Assembly (NCBI GenBank): GCA_963726665.1
Contig: CAVSDW010000017.1
Location: 148,917 to 212,916 of the forward strand
Length of the DNA stretch: 64,000 bases
DNA from: RPQJ01 sp963726665
Lineage (GTDB): Bacteria > Pseudomonadota > Gammaproteobacteria > Steroidobacterales > Steroidobacteraceae
Reading direction: 5' to 3'
The notes under the pieces were generated by a model, which saw only the letters and a list, made by a program, of their open reading frames with translations, was not told the origin of the DNA and ran no database searches. The translations under genes and the position numbers were made by a program. This document shows, one piece after another, positions 20,522-27,879 of the stretch (positions within the stretch are counted from its first letter, which is position 1; each line of letters begins with the position of its first letter).

Positions 20522-20575
20522 GTTTCCACACGCCGCGAAGGGTTGCAGATCTTAAACCGGGAACGACCCGTGGCG

Positions 20576-20581
20576 CATAAT
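20576..20581 (+). promoter_or_regulatory. Possible -10 element giving a near-leaderless DDAH mRNA
   Basis: CATAAT lies only 8 bp before ATG 20590, with TTAAAC 18 bp upstream as a weak -35. If used, transcription would begin within a few bases of the start codon. No Shine-Dalgarno sequence is visible before this ATG, which agrees. Confidence 0.35.
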
Positions 20582-20589
20582 CTGCAGCC

Positions 20590-21351
20590 ATGTACGCCCT
20601 GATCCGTCCGGTAAGCGATGGCATGACGCGCTGCGAGCTCACGCACCTCGCCCGTTCACCGATCGACCTCGAGGTCGCCCGAAGGCAACACCGCCGCTAC
20701 GCCGACGTCCTGGCGTCGCTGGGCTGCCGGCTGGTGGAGCTTGCTGCCGAACCCGACCTGCCCGATTCCGTGTTCGTCGAAGACACCGCCGTCGTGCTGG
20801 ACGAAATTGCGGTCCTGACCCGCCCCGGCGCGGCCTCGCGCCGTCCCGAGGTCGACTCGGTGGCTTACGTGCTCGCCGAGTGGCGACCCTGCATTCGCAT
20901 CGAGGCGCCGGGAACGCTGGACGGCGGCGATGTCCTGCGGGTCGATCGCAGACTTTTTGTCGGACAATCTGGCCGCTCGAATGCCGACGGCATCCGGCAA
21001 CTCGCCGCGGCCGCGGTCCCCTACGGCTACGAGGTCGTACCCGTGCCGATGCGGGGCTGCCTGCATCTCAAGAGCGCGGTCACGCAGGTCGGCCCCGACG
21101 CCCTGCTGATCAACGGCAATTGGGTCGATCGTGGCCACTGGCCAGGCCTGCGCTGCGTCGACGTGCATCCCGAGGAGCCGCATGCGGCGAATGCGCTGTG
21201 GATCGGTGACATCGTGGTGCACTCCGCCTCCGTTCCGCGCACCCGCGATCGCCTCGAGGCGACCGGGCTTCGCGTCCTGTCCGTGGACGTCTCCGAAATG
21301 GAGAAGGCCGAGGGCGCCGTCACCTGCTGCAGCGTACTCGTCGGGCCGTGA
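20590..21351 (+). CDS. Dimethylarginine dimethylaminohydrolase (DDAH)-like amidinohydrolase
   Basis: Cytoplasmic guanidino-modifying enzyme of 253 residues in the arginine deiminase superfamily. DDAH hydrolyses N-methylated arginines to citrulline and methylamines. Substrate-binding and catalytic motifs are in the expected order: SVFVEDTAVV (Glu/Asp), APGTLDGGDVLR, RGCLHLKSAVTQV (catalytic His), and the late EGAVTCCSVLVG with the nucleophilic Cys. Some family members act on other arginine derivatives. A link to arginine from cyanophycin breakdown is plausible but is inference. Confidence 0.88.
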   Translation: MYALIRPVSDGMTRCELTHLARSPIDLEVARRQHRRYADVLASLGCRLVELAAEPDLPDSVFVEDTAVVLDEIAVLTRPGAASRRPEVDSVAYVLAEWRPCIRIEAPGTLDGGDVLRVDRRLFVGQSGRSNADGIRQLAAAAVPYGYEVVPVPMRGCLHLKSAVTQVGPDALLINGNWVDRGHWPGLRCVDVHPEEPHAANALWIGDIVVHSASVPRTRDRLEATGLRVLSVDVSEMEKAEGAVTCCSVLVGP

Positions 21352-21367
21352 CCCGCGGGCCTGCGCC

Positions 21368-21745
21368 TCAGCCTTGGGTCCAGCAGAAGCAGTTCAGCTT
21401 GTTGCCATCCAGATCACGGAAGTACGCGGCGTAGAAGCCCGCCATCCCGCGCGGTCCCGGTGCGCCCTCGTCCTTCGCGCCCAGCGACAGGGCCTTGCGG
21501 TAGACGGCGTCCACCTTGGCGTTGCTGTCGACCGTGAGCGCGATCATCGTGCCGTTGCCCACCGTGGCTGACTTACCGTCGAACGGCAGACAGACGCCGA
21601 GCGAGGGTTTGTCTGGCGCGACGGCCCAGGCGATGAAGCGCTCGGACTCCATGAACCGTCCCGCCCCGATCTCGCCCAGCAGGGCGTCATAGAAAGCCGC
21701 AGCGCGCGGAAGGTCGTTGGTCCCAAGTGTCACGTAGCCGATCAT
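21368..21745 (-). CDS. VOC family (glyoxalase/dioxygenase-fold) protein
   Basis: Small vicinal-oxygen-chelate-fold protein of 125 residues: MIGYVTLGTNDLPRAAAFYD is the usual first strand-helix, and AAYFRDLDGNKLNCFCW the last strand with the DPDGN-like turn. Several expected metal-ligand positions are not obviously conserved (no His in the first strand). Function is unassigned; relatives include glyoxalase-like and antibiotic-binding proteins. Confidence 0.8.
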   Translation of the reverse strand: MIGYVTLGTNDLPRAAAFYDALLGEIGAGRFMESERFIAWAVAPDKPSLGVCLPFDGKSATVGNGTMIALTVDSNAKVDAVYRKALSLGAKDEGAPGPRGMAGFYAAYFRDLDGNKLNCFCWTQG

Positions 21746-21857
21746 GCGATGTCCCCTTGCCGGTGATTCCTGCCAGTGATCCGATGCCGTGGAGCGGCCG
21801 TTTCGTCGCAGCGACCGAGTTTACGCCGATCACCTACTGCCACAAATGCCCCCATAG

Positions 21858-22601
21858 ATGGACAATGGTCGCAGCGCAACCAGGATGAACCCCGTGGCGG
21901 ACGACAAGGCAGTTCCCCCGGCAGCCCCGTCGCTGCTCGATCGTGTCGAGGGCGCGGAGAAGCTGTTCCTCTCAGGGCGACGTCATCGCGAGGCCGACCT
22001 CGCGAGCGCAGTGCGGTTTTTCCTGGAATTCCTCGAGGCGTTCGAAAGCTTCGAGACGACGCAGCCCTGCGTGACCGTCTTCGGCTCCTCGCGATTCGCC
22101 GAGGACCATCCGCACTACCAGCTCGCCCGCGAAATCGGTTCGGCCCTCGCGAAAGCCGGCTACGCCGTCATGACCGGCGGCGGCTCCGGCATCATGGAAG
22201 CGGCTAACCGCGGTGCAAAGGAGGCCGGCGGCCTGAGCCTCGGCTGCAACATCCGGCTGCCGCGCGAACAGAAGCCCAACAAGTATCTCGACAGGTTCAT
22301 GCAGTTCGAGCATTTCTTCGCGCGCAAGGTGATGCTGGTGAAATACTCCTGCGCGTTCGTCGTCATGCCTGGCGGGTTCGGCACGCTGGACGAGACGTTC
22401 GAAATAGCGACGCTGATGCAGACCGGCAAGCTTGGGCACTTCCCGCTGATCGCCGTGGGCGGGGACTTCTGGGATGCCTTCGAGCGCTTCGTGCGCGACG
22501 CGATGGTCGGGCAAGGCACGATCGGCGAGGAGGAGACGCACGTGATCCATCGCGCGGAATCGGCCGACGAAGTCGTGCGCCTGGTCCGCAACGGGAAATA
22601 G
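21858..22601 (+). CDS. LOG family protein (TIGR00730-type Rossmann fold)
   Basis: Lonely-Guy-family nucleotide phosphoribohydrolase of 247 residues from ATG 21858; ATG 21885 is an alternative start. The active-site motif VVMPGGFGTLDETFE and the upstream VMTGGGSGIMEAANRGAKEAG are diagnostic. LOG proteins cleave ribose phosphate from cytokinin-type or purine nucleotides. The TAG stop (22599-22601) lies inside the left arm of a 25-bp perfect inverted repeat. Confidence 0.9.
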   Translation: MDNGRSATRMNPVADDKAVPPAAPSLLDRVEGAEKLFLSGRRHREADLASAVRFFLEFLEAFESFETTQPCVTVFGSSRFAEDHPHYQLAREIGSALAKAGYAVMTGGGSGIMEAANRGAKEAGGLSLGCNIRLPREQKPNKYLDRFMQFEHFFARKVMLVKYSCAFVVMPGGFGTLDETFEIATLMQTGKLGHFPLIAVGGDFWDAFERFVRDAMVGQGTIGEEETHVIHRAESADEVVRLVRNGK

Positions 22602-22670
22602 GGGACATTCTCCTTTTCGAACGATAGCGGTGCCCCTTGCACGAGCGAAAAGGAGAATGTCCCCTATTTC
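22595..22670. repeat. Palindromic repeat copy A (25-bp perfect inverted arms)
   Basis: Left arm 22595-22619 and right arm 22646-22670 are exact inverted copies around a 26-nt loop. The arm core AGGGGACATTCTCCTTTTC is also present at 37.8 kb. The stop codons of both convergent neighbours (TAG of the LOG gene and TAG of the ankyrin gene) lie inside the arms. It probably acts as a two-way terminator and belongs to a dispersed palindromic family. Confidence 0.85.
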
Positions 22671-24577
22671 TCGAGCAGCGCGACGACCCCGTCGAAGCTG
22701 CGCGCCTTCGCCGCATCACTCGCCGCCACGCCGTCGCGGTTGCGCAGCTTGCGGCTTGCGCCGTGGTCCAGCAGCGCCTGCACCGTCTCGACGTTGCCCG
22801 AAAGGCTGGCGAGGATGAGCGCCGTATCGCCGAGGCGGTTCTGCGCGTTGGCATCGGCGCCCGCGGTCAACAGCCGACGTACAGTCGCGGCGTGACCTCC
22901 CGCGGCGGCCAGCATGAGCGGCGTATCTCCTGACCGCGTCCGTGTCGATGCTGGAGCTCCAGCGCGCAGCAGGCGATCCACCACTGCCTCGTGACCGCGT
23001 GCCGCGGCGCAGGTCAGCGCCGTCACGCCATTTTCGTCGGCAGCATCGATCGCGACACCGGCCGCGATCAGCATCGGCACCGTTGCCGTGGCATCGGTGC
23101 AGGCGGCGAACCAAAGCGCGCTCCTGCCGACGGGATCCGTGGCCGAGTGTGCAGCCCCGGCGTCGAGCAGCAGGCGGACGATTTCCGCGTCGTCCCGCGC
23201 CGCGGCGATCATCAACGGTGTCGCGCCGGACGGATCACGGACGTTCGCATCGGCGGCGGCGGCAAGCAGGCGTCGGACGGACCGCGGATCGCCGTTCGCG
23301 ACCGCGACCAGAAGTGCCGGTCGTTCCCGCGCGACTTTGGCATTCGGGCTGGCGCCGTGCTTCAGCAGCGCATCGATCAGGGCTGCATTTCCTTGCCGCA
23401 CCGCGAGACCGAGGGGCGTGATTCCCCGCGCATCTGCTTTCGATGCGTCGGCTCCGGCGGCCAGCAGCAGCTCCGCAGCCGGTGCAGAGTTCGCGCCGAC
23501 CGCCGCCAGCAGGGCCGTCTGGCCGTCCGGAGCCGAGGCATTCGGATCGGCGCCACGACTGAGCAGGTCCCGCAAGCGAGCCGGGTCCCTGCGACTCGCC
23601 GCCACCACCACGTCCGGCCAGCCGGCATAGGCATCGACGGCCGCGCGCGGCAGGCGATCCACGGGCCCGGAGACGGTCGCGTTCAGGGGCGACCGCACGG
23701 GCGCGGAACCGGCGGCCTGCAGCGCCCTCGACTGCTCGGCCCGGCCACCGCGCGCGGCATAGGCCAGCGCGGTGTTCCCGGCGCGGTCCGCCGCGGTGAC
23801 GCTCGCCTTTGCCTGCAGCAGGCGTTCGCACGCCAGCGCAGGGTCCACGGCGCAGGCCAGCATCAGCGGCGTGACACCGTAATCGTCCACCGCCTCGACC
23901 TTCGCACCACGGGCGAGCAGCAGCGAGACGGCGTCCGCCGCGCCGCCATCAGCCGCGTGGTGCAGGGCCGTGCGGCCAAAATCGTCGCCTGCGTTCACGC
24001 GCTCGGGAGTGGCGAGGACTTCCAGGATTGCGAGGTCGCCACGCCTCGCGGCCCTCCACAGTTCGAGCCGCCGCGAGTCCTCGTCGGCCAGCGAATCCTG
24101 GACGCGCACGGTGAGCGGCAGCGTTTCACGCTGAAGCATGTCACGGGCGACGGGATCACCGAGTTCCGCGGCCCGCGTGAGCCAGCGCCGCGCAGCGACC
24201 GGATCCGGTGGTTCGCTCGTCGCGAACATCGCGGCCAGCGCATAGGCCGCCCTCGCCTGCCCCCGGCCCGCCGCGGTCTCGAACAGTCGCTGCGCCTGGC
24301 CGCGGTCGCCCTGCGGCACGAGGTCAGCGAGCATCATCGTTCCGAGCAGGTACTGCGCGTCGGCGTCATCGCGAGCGGCCTGCTCGGACAGCAGTCTCGC
24401 CGCGGTGCCGTAGTCCTTGGTCCGAATCGCTGCCTTCGCCGGTTCCAGCGAGTCCACGCGAGGTGTCGACTGCGTGACGACCGCGGCCTGGGCAGACATG
24501 GCCGACGGCAGGCCGAGCACCAGCAGCCCGACCAACCGCGCCTTCGCGAGCGATGCCGAGCGGTCACGCCGTCCCAT
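22664..24577 (-). CDS. Exported Sel1/TPR and ankyrin-repeat protein
   Basis: 637-residue exported protein. A signal peptide (ARLVGLLVLGLPSAMSAQA) is followed by Sel1/TPR-like repeats (about 45-155: DAQYLLGTMMLADLVPQG, GQARAAYALAAMFATSEP) and then at least eleven ankyrin repeats to the C-terminus (for example FGRTALHHAADGGAADAVSL and SGDTPLMLAAAGGHAATVR). It is a protein-binding scaffold without visible catalytic residues. Its start overlaps the end of the FAD/FeS oxidoreductase gene by 14 nt, so the two are translationally coupled and it may assemble the electron-transfer proteins (inference). Confidence 0.88.
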   Translation of the reverse strand: MGRRDRSASLAKARLVGLLVLGLPSAMSAQAAVVTQSTPRVDSLEPAKAAIRTKDYGTAARLLSEQAARDDADAQYLLGTMMLADLVPQGDRGQAQRLFETAAGRGQARAAYALAAMFATSEPPDPVAARRWLTRAAELGDPVARDMLQRETLPLTVRVQDSLADEDSRRLELWRAARRGDLAILEVLATPERVNAGDDFGRTALHHAADGGAADAVSLLLARGAKVEAVDDYGVTPLMLACAVDPALACERLLQAKASVTAADRAGNTALAYAARGGRAEQSRALQAAGSAPVRSPLNATVSGPVDRLPRAAVDAYAGWPDVVVAASRRDPARLRDLLSRGADPNASAPDGQTALLAAVGANSAPAAELLLAAGADASKADARGITPLGLAVRQGNAALIDALLKHGASPNAKVARERPALLVAVANGDPRSVRRLLAAAADANVRDPSGATPLMIAAARDDAEIVRLLLDAGAAHSATDPVGRSALWFAACTDATATVPMLIAAGVAIDAADENGVTALTCAAARGHEAVVDRLLRAGAPASTRTRSGDTPLMLAAAGGHAATVRRLLTAGADANAQNRLGDTALILASLSGNVETVQALLDHGASRKLRNRDGVAASDAAKARSFDGVVALLEK

Positions 24578-25871
24578 ACTTGGTCTCCACGTTGACGCCG
24601 ATGCCGCGCAGGAAATCCGAGGGAAGGATGCCGCCGGCGCTCACGATGACCGCGTCGTTCGCGGCCTCGACCGCGCGCCCGTCACAGTCCAGGACCACCC
24701 GGCCCTGCTCGATGCGCCGCACCTCCGACTTGAGGAGCACCTTGAGCCGGCCGGACCTCTCGGCGGCGGCAATGCGCTCGCGGTTGGCGGGCTTCGCGCG
24801 CGAAAAGGCGTCGCCTCGATAGGACAGCGTCACCGATTCTCCGCCGTTCTCGGCGATGCTGGCCGCGGCCTCGAGCGCGCTGTCGCCCCCGCCGACGACG
24901 AGCACGTGCTGGCCTGAGTACTGTTCCGGGTCGATGAGGCGGTAGACGACCTTCGGCAGTTCCTCGCCGGGCACGCCGAGCTTGCGCGGAGTCCCGCGGC
25001 GCCCGATCGCGAGCAGCACGCTGGCCGTCCTGTATTCGCCCCCGGTCGTGCGCACGAGGAAGCCGCCGTCCTGCCTCGTGATCGCCTCGACGCGTTCGCG
25101 ATAGCGGATCTGGAGACCGGTCTTCTTTTCCACTTCGCGCCAGAAATCGAGCAGCGCTTCCTTGGCGGTGTGACCGAAGCGCATCTTGCCGACCAGCGGC
25201 AGCGTGACCGGCGAGGTCATCACCAGCTTGGCGCGCGGATACTGGAAGACGCTGCCGCCCAGCGACTCCTGCTCGAGGGTCGCGAACTTCATCCCGTGGG
25301 ACATCGCGGTCAGCGACGCCGCAAACCCCGCGGGACCCGCCCCGACGATCACGAGGTCCAGGCCCTCGCCGGCACGGCGGCGTCGACGGTGAATCGCGTC
25401 CACCGCCTGGCGACCCTGGGAGAGTGCGTTCCGGATGAGACCCATCCCGCCGAGTTCGCCCGCAACGTAGATCCCGGGCACCGACGTCTCGAAGTCGGCA
25501 CTGAGCAGCGGGATGTCGACTCCACGCTTCGCGGAGCCGAAGACGAGCGTGATGGCGTCCGCCGGGCAGGCGCTGCGGCACGCGCCGTGGCCGATGCAGT
25601 CCGACGGGCTGATCAGCTGGGCCTTGTTGCCGATGAGCCCGAGCACGTGATGCTCGGGCTGTTCCGGGCAGGCCTTGACGCAGGAGCCGCAGCCGATGCA
25701 GCGGAGCGTGTCGATCACCGGATGCAGCGAGGCCGGCTCGGCAAGACCCTCCGCGACCGCCCGCTCGCGCACGGCGACGTGGGTCCGCTCGGTACGCTGG
25801 CGACGGCCGACGTACCAGCCCCAGATCACGGCGAGCGGCGCACCGTACACGAGCAGGAATGCGTAATTCAT
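24564..25871 (-). CDS. Membrane-anchored FAD/NAD(P) oxidoreductase with 4Fe-4S ferredoxin domain
   Basis: 435 residues, intact. Order: one N-terminal membrane helix (MNYAFLLVYGAPLAVIWGWY), a ferredoxin-type domain with CIGCGSCVKACPEQ and CIGHGACRSACPAD, then a thioredoxin-reductase-like flavoprotein with FAD-binding VIVGAGPAGFAAS and NAD(P)-binding VLVVGGGDSALEAAASIAE. The second cluster motif has His in place of the second Cys. It could pass electrons between NAD(P)H and a membrane or periplasmic carrier. It lies divergent to the cytochrome operon, with 189 bp between starts, which suggests shared control. Confidence 0.88.
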   Translation of the reverse strand: MNYAFLLVYGAPLAVIWGWYVGRRQRTERTHVAVRERAVAEGLAEPASLHPVIDTLRCIGCGSCVKACPEQPEHHVLGLIGNKAQLISPSDCIGHGACRSACPADAITLVFGSAKRGVDIPLLSADFETSVPGIYVAGELGGMGLIRNALSQGRQAVDAIHRRRRRAGEGLDLVIVGAGPAGFAASLTAMSHGMKFATLEQESLGGSVFQYPRAKLVMTSPVTLPLVGKMRFGHTAKEALLDFWREVEKKTGLQIRYRERVEAITRQDGGFLVRTTGGEYRTASVLLAIGRRGTPRKLGVPGEELPKVVYRLIDPEQYSGQHVLVVGGGDSALEAAASIAENGGESVTLSYRGDAFSRAKPANRERIAAAERSGRLKVLLKSEVRRIEQGRVVLDCDGRAVEAANDAVIVSAGGILPSDFLRGIGVNVETKYGTA

Positions 25872-25967
25872 GACGCGGTGACTCTATCCGACTCATCAGC
25901 CGCGAAGCACCGATGACGCGTGCCAAATGAGAATTGCGGCACATCAAGTCTGCTGCCGGTCACAGAT

Positions 25968-25973
25968 TTGACA
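25968..25973 (+). promoter_or_regulatory. Possible -35 element upstream of the cytochrome operon
   Basis: A perfect TTGACA lies 87 bp before ATG 26061 in the divergent intergenic region. No good -10 follows at 16-18 bp, so the promoter, if real, may need an activator. No FNR- or CRP-type palindrome was recognised. Confidence 0.3.
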
Positions 25974-26060
25974 ATTCGTGGGCCCGCCGCGGTGCATCCG
26001 ACTTTTAAGCGACGTAGCCTCGGTCCGGCCAGTCCTGGACCAGATCGGGAGAATCACACC

Positions 26061-26879
26061 ATGTCTACGAGTGTCCTCAACTCGAGCGCGCGCAACGGCT
26101 TCGCGCTCGGGCTGTCCCTGGGCCTCGTGCTCGTCTGCGGCATCTTCCTGGCGTGGCCGGACCTCGCCTCCCTCGCCAGGCCAGAGGCGATCGCGACGGT
26201 TCCGACCGCATCGCCCGCACCGGCTGCCATGGGCGCATCGGGCGCCAGGCCCGACTCGATGGAAGCCGCCACGCTCGCCCTCAAGACCCGCCTCGCGACC
26301 CAGGGAGGGCCGGACGACCAGTGGCAACTGCTGGCGCAGTCCTACGACTTCCTCGGCCGCAGCGAAGAGGCGCAGCTCGCCCGCGAGCACAAGACCTCGC
26401 CGGCAGGCGACCTGCGCGACGCGATCTCCGCAAGCACCATGCTGTTGTCGGTCCCGCGTCGCTCGACCGGCAAGGCACCGGCGATGCAGGCCGCCCCAGG
26501 TGCGGCTGCGACGATACTGGCGAGCGCCGAGGGACACCGCCGCAAGCGTGAGTTCCAGGAAGCCTGCGCGGCATATGCCGAGGCCGCCAGGCTCGGCGCG
26601 ATGACGGCCGACAGCTGGGCCGATTACGCGGACGCCCAGGCTTCGCTGGCCGGCCGACTGGACGGCGAACCGGAGAAGGCGATCGCCAACGCGCTCCAGC
26701 TCGACCCGCAGCATCCGAAGGCATTGTGGTTGAAGGCGAGCCTTGCCCACGAGCAGCATCGGTACAAGGAAGCGCTCGCGACGTGGCGCCAGCTGCTGGC
26801 CGTCGTGCCCCCCGGCTCGTCCGACGCGCGCATCGTCGCGGCCAACATCGCCGAGGCCACGCGTCTCGCGACCGGCTGA
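26061..26879 (+). CDS. Membrane-anchored TPR protein (CcmI/CycH-like)
   Basis: 272 residues with an uncleaved N-terminal membrane helix (GLSLGLVLVCGIFLAWP) and a periplasmic tetratricopeptide part: an N-terminal MEAATLALKTRLATQGGP segment like the CcmI/CycH cytochrome-c maturation chaperones and C-terminal TPRs (DPQHPKALWLKASLAHEQ). It is first in the multiheme operon, so it may deliver apocytochromes for heme attachment (inference from context and fold). GGGAGA lies upstream of the ATG. Confidence 0.82.
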   Translation: MSTSVLNSSARNGFALGLSLGLVLVCGIFLAWPDLASLARPEAIATVPTASPAPAAMGASGARPDSMEAATLALKTRLATQGGPDDQWQLLAQSYDFLGRSEEAQLAREHKTSPAGDLRDAISASTMLLSVPRRSTGKAPAMQAAPGAAATILASAEGHRRKREFQEACAAYAEAARLGAMTADSWADYADAQASLAGRLDGEPEKAIANALQLDPQHPKALWLKASLAHEQHRYKEALATWRQLLAVVPPGSSDARIVAANIAEATRLATG

Positions 26880-26916
26880 GGGCGCTCGATGAACGCACGC
26901 CTTAAGCGCAGGGACC

Positions 26917-27861
26917 TTGCTGCGGTCGGATGCGACGGACGAGCGCGCCGCAACGACGGGCGCAGCGCGTCCGCGGCTCGAGATCGCACGCCCGACCGCG
27001 ACCAACCCGATCACGCACGACGGCAAGCGAGCATGGCGGCTCGACCCGGCGTGGCTTGCGCTGCTCGCAACGGTTGCACTGCTCGTCTGGGGCTATCGTT
27101 TCCCGACGGATCGCTACATCACGCCGCAGACCGGCGTCGGCTACGCGCTCGGCATTCTCGGCGGCTCCGCCATGCTGCTCCTGCTCGTCTATCCGGCGCG
27201 CAAGCGCGTGCGCGCGCTCGCATTCCTCGGCACCACCAAGAACTGGTTCCAGGCGCACATGGTGCTCGGTGTCGTGGGCCCGGTGCTCGTGCTGTTTCAC
27301 TCGAACTTCAGCCTGGGCGCCACCAACAGCAACGTGGCGCTTGCCTGCATGCTGGTCGTGTCAGGCAGCGGGCTCTTTGGCCGGTACTTCTACACCCGCA
27401 TCCACCACGGCCTTCATGGACGGCGCGCGAGCCTCGCGGAAATGAAGGAGTACGCGGAGAAGCTGCGCTGGGTGACCACCAACGTCGAATTCCTCCCGGA
27501 TCTCGTCGCCCGCATCGAAGCCGAGGAGCATTCGATCGTCACGCGCTGCGAGAAGCTGCCACTGCTCCTCCGGCCGCCCGCGTGCGCCATCGCGGTCTCG
27601 CTCGCACGGCGACGCCTGCGGCGCTACGTGCGGCAGTCGCTGAACGACTCGAGGCCGACGAGCCCGGGGCAAACCCACAGGCAGGGCCTGCTGGGCACGG
27701 CAAGCGGCTACATCGACGACCGGCTGTCCGCGACGCGGCGCGTGGTCGAGTTCTCCTCGTTCGAGAGACTCTTCTCGCTGTGGCACGCACTGCACATGCC
27801 GCTCTTCCTGATGCTGTTGATCGCGGGCGTGGTTCACGTCGTCGCGGTGCACGTCTACTGA
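26917..27861 (+). CDS. Inner-membrane b-type cytochrome-like protein
   Basis: 314 residues with at least four to five membrane helices. Two helices carry His pairs 14 positions apart, HMVLGVVGPVLVLFH and HMPLFLMLLIAGVVH, the spacing used to hold two stacked b hemes across a membrane. A cytoplasmic or periplasmic loop of about 120 residues separates them. Start is taken as TTG 26917 with AGGGA just upstream; ATG 26889 is in another frame. It lies 37 bp after the TPR gene and 18 bp before the 21-heme gene. It likely links the quinone pool or the FAD/FeS protein to periplasmic cytochromes. Confidence 0.8.
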   Translation: MLRSDATDERAATTGAARPRLEIARPTATNPITHDGKRAWRLDPAWLALLATVALLVWGYRFPTDRYITPQTGVGYALGILGGSAMLLLLVYPARKRVRALAFLGTTKNWFQAHMVLGVVGPVLVLFHSNFSLGATNSNVALACMLVVSGSGLFGRYFYTRIHHGLHGRRASLAEMKEYAEKLRWVTTNVEFLPDLVARIEAEEHSIVTRCEKLPLLLRPPACAIAVSLARRRLRRYVRQSLNDSRPTSPGQTHRQGLLGTASGYIDDRLSATRRVVEFSSFERLFSLWHALHMPLFLMLLIAGVVHVVAVHVY

Positions 27862-27879
27862 GCCGGCGCCGGGACACGG

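Noticed and set aside
25872..26060. FNR- or CRP-type operator between the divergent operons
   Set aside because: Only half-site-like pieces (TTGAC, TGTGA) are present; no palindrome with proper spacing.
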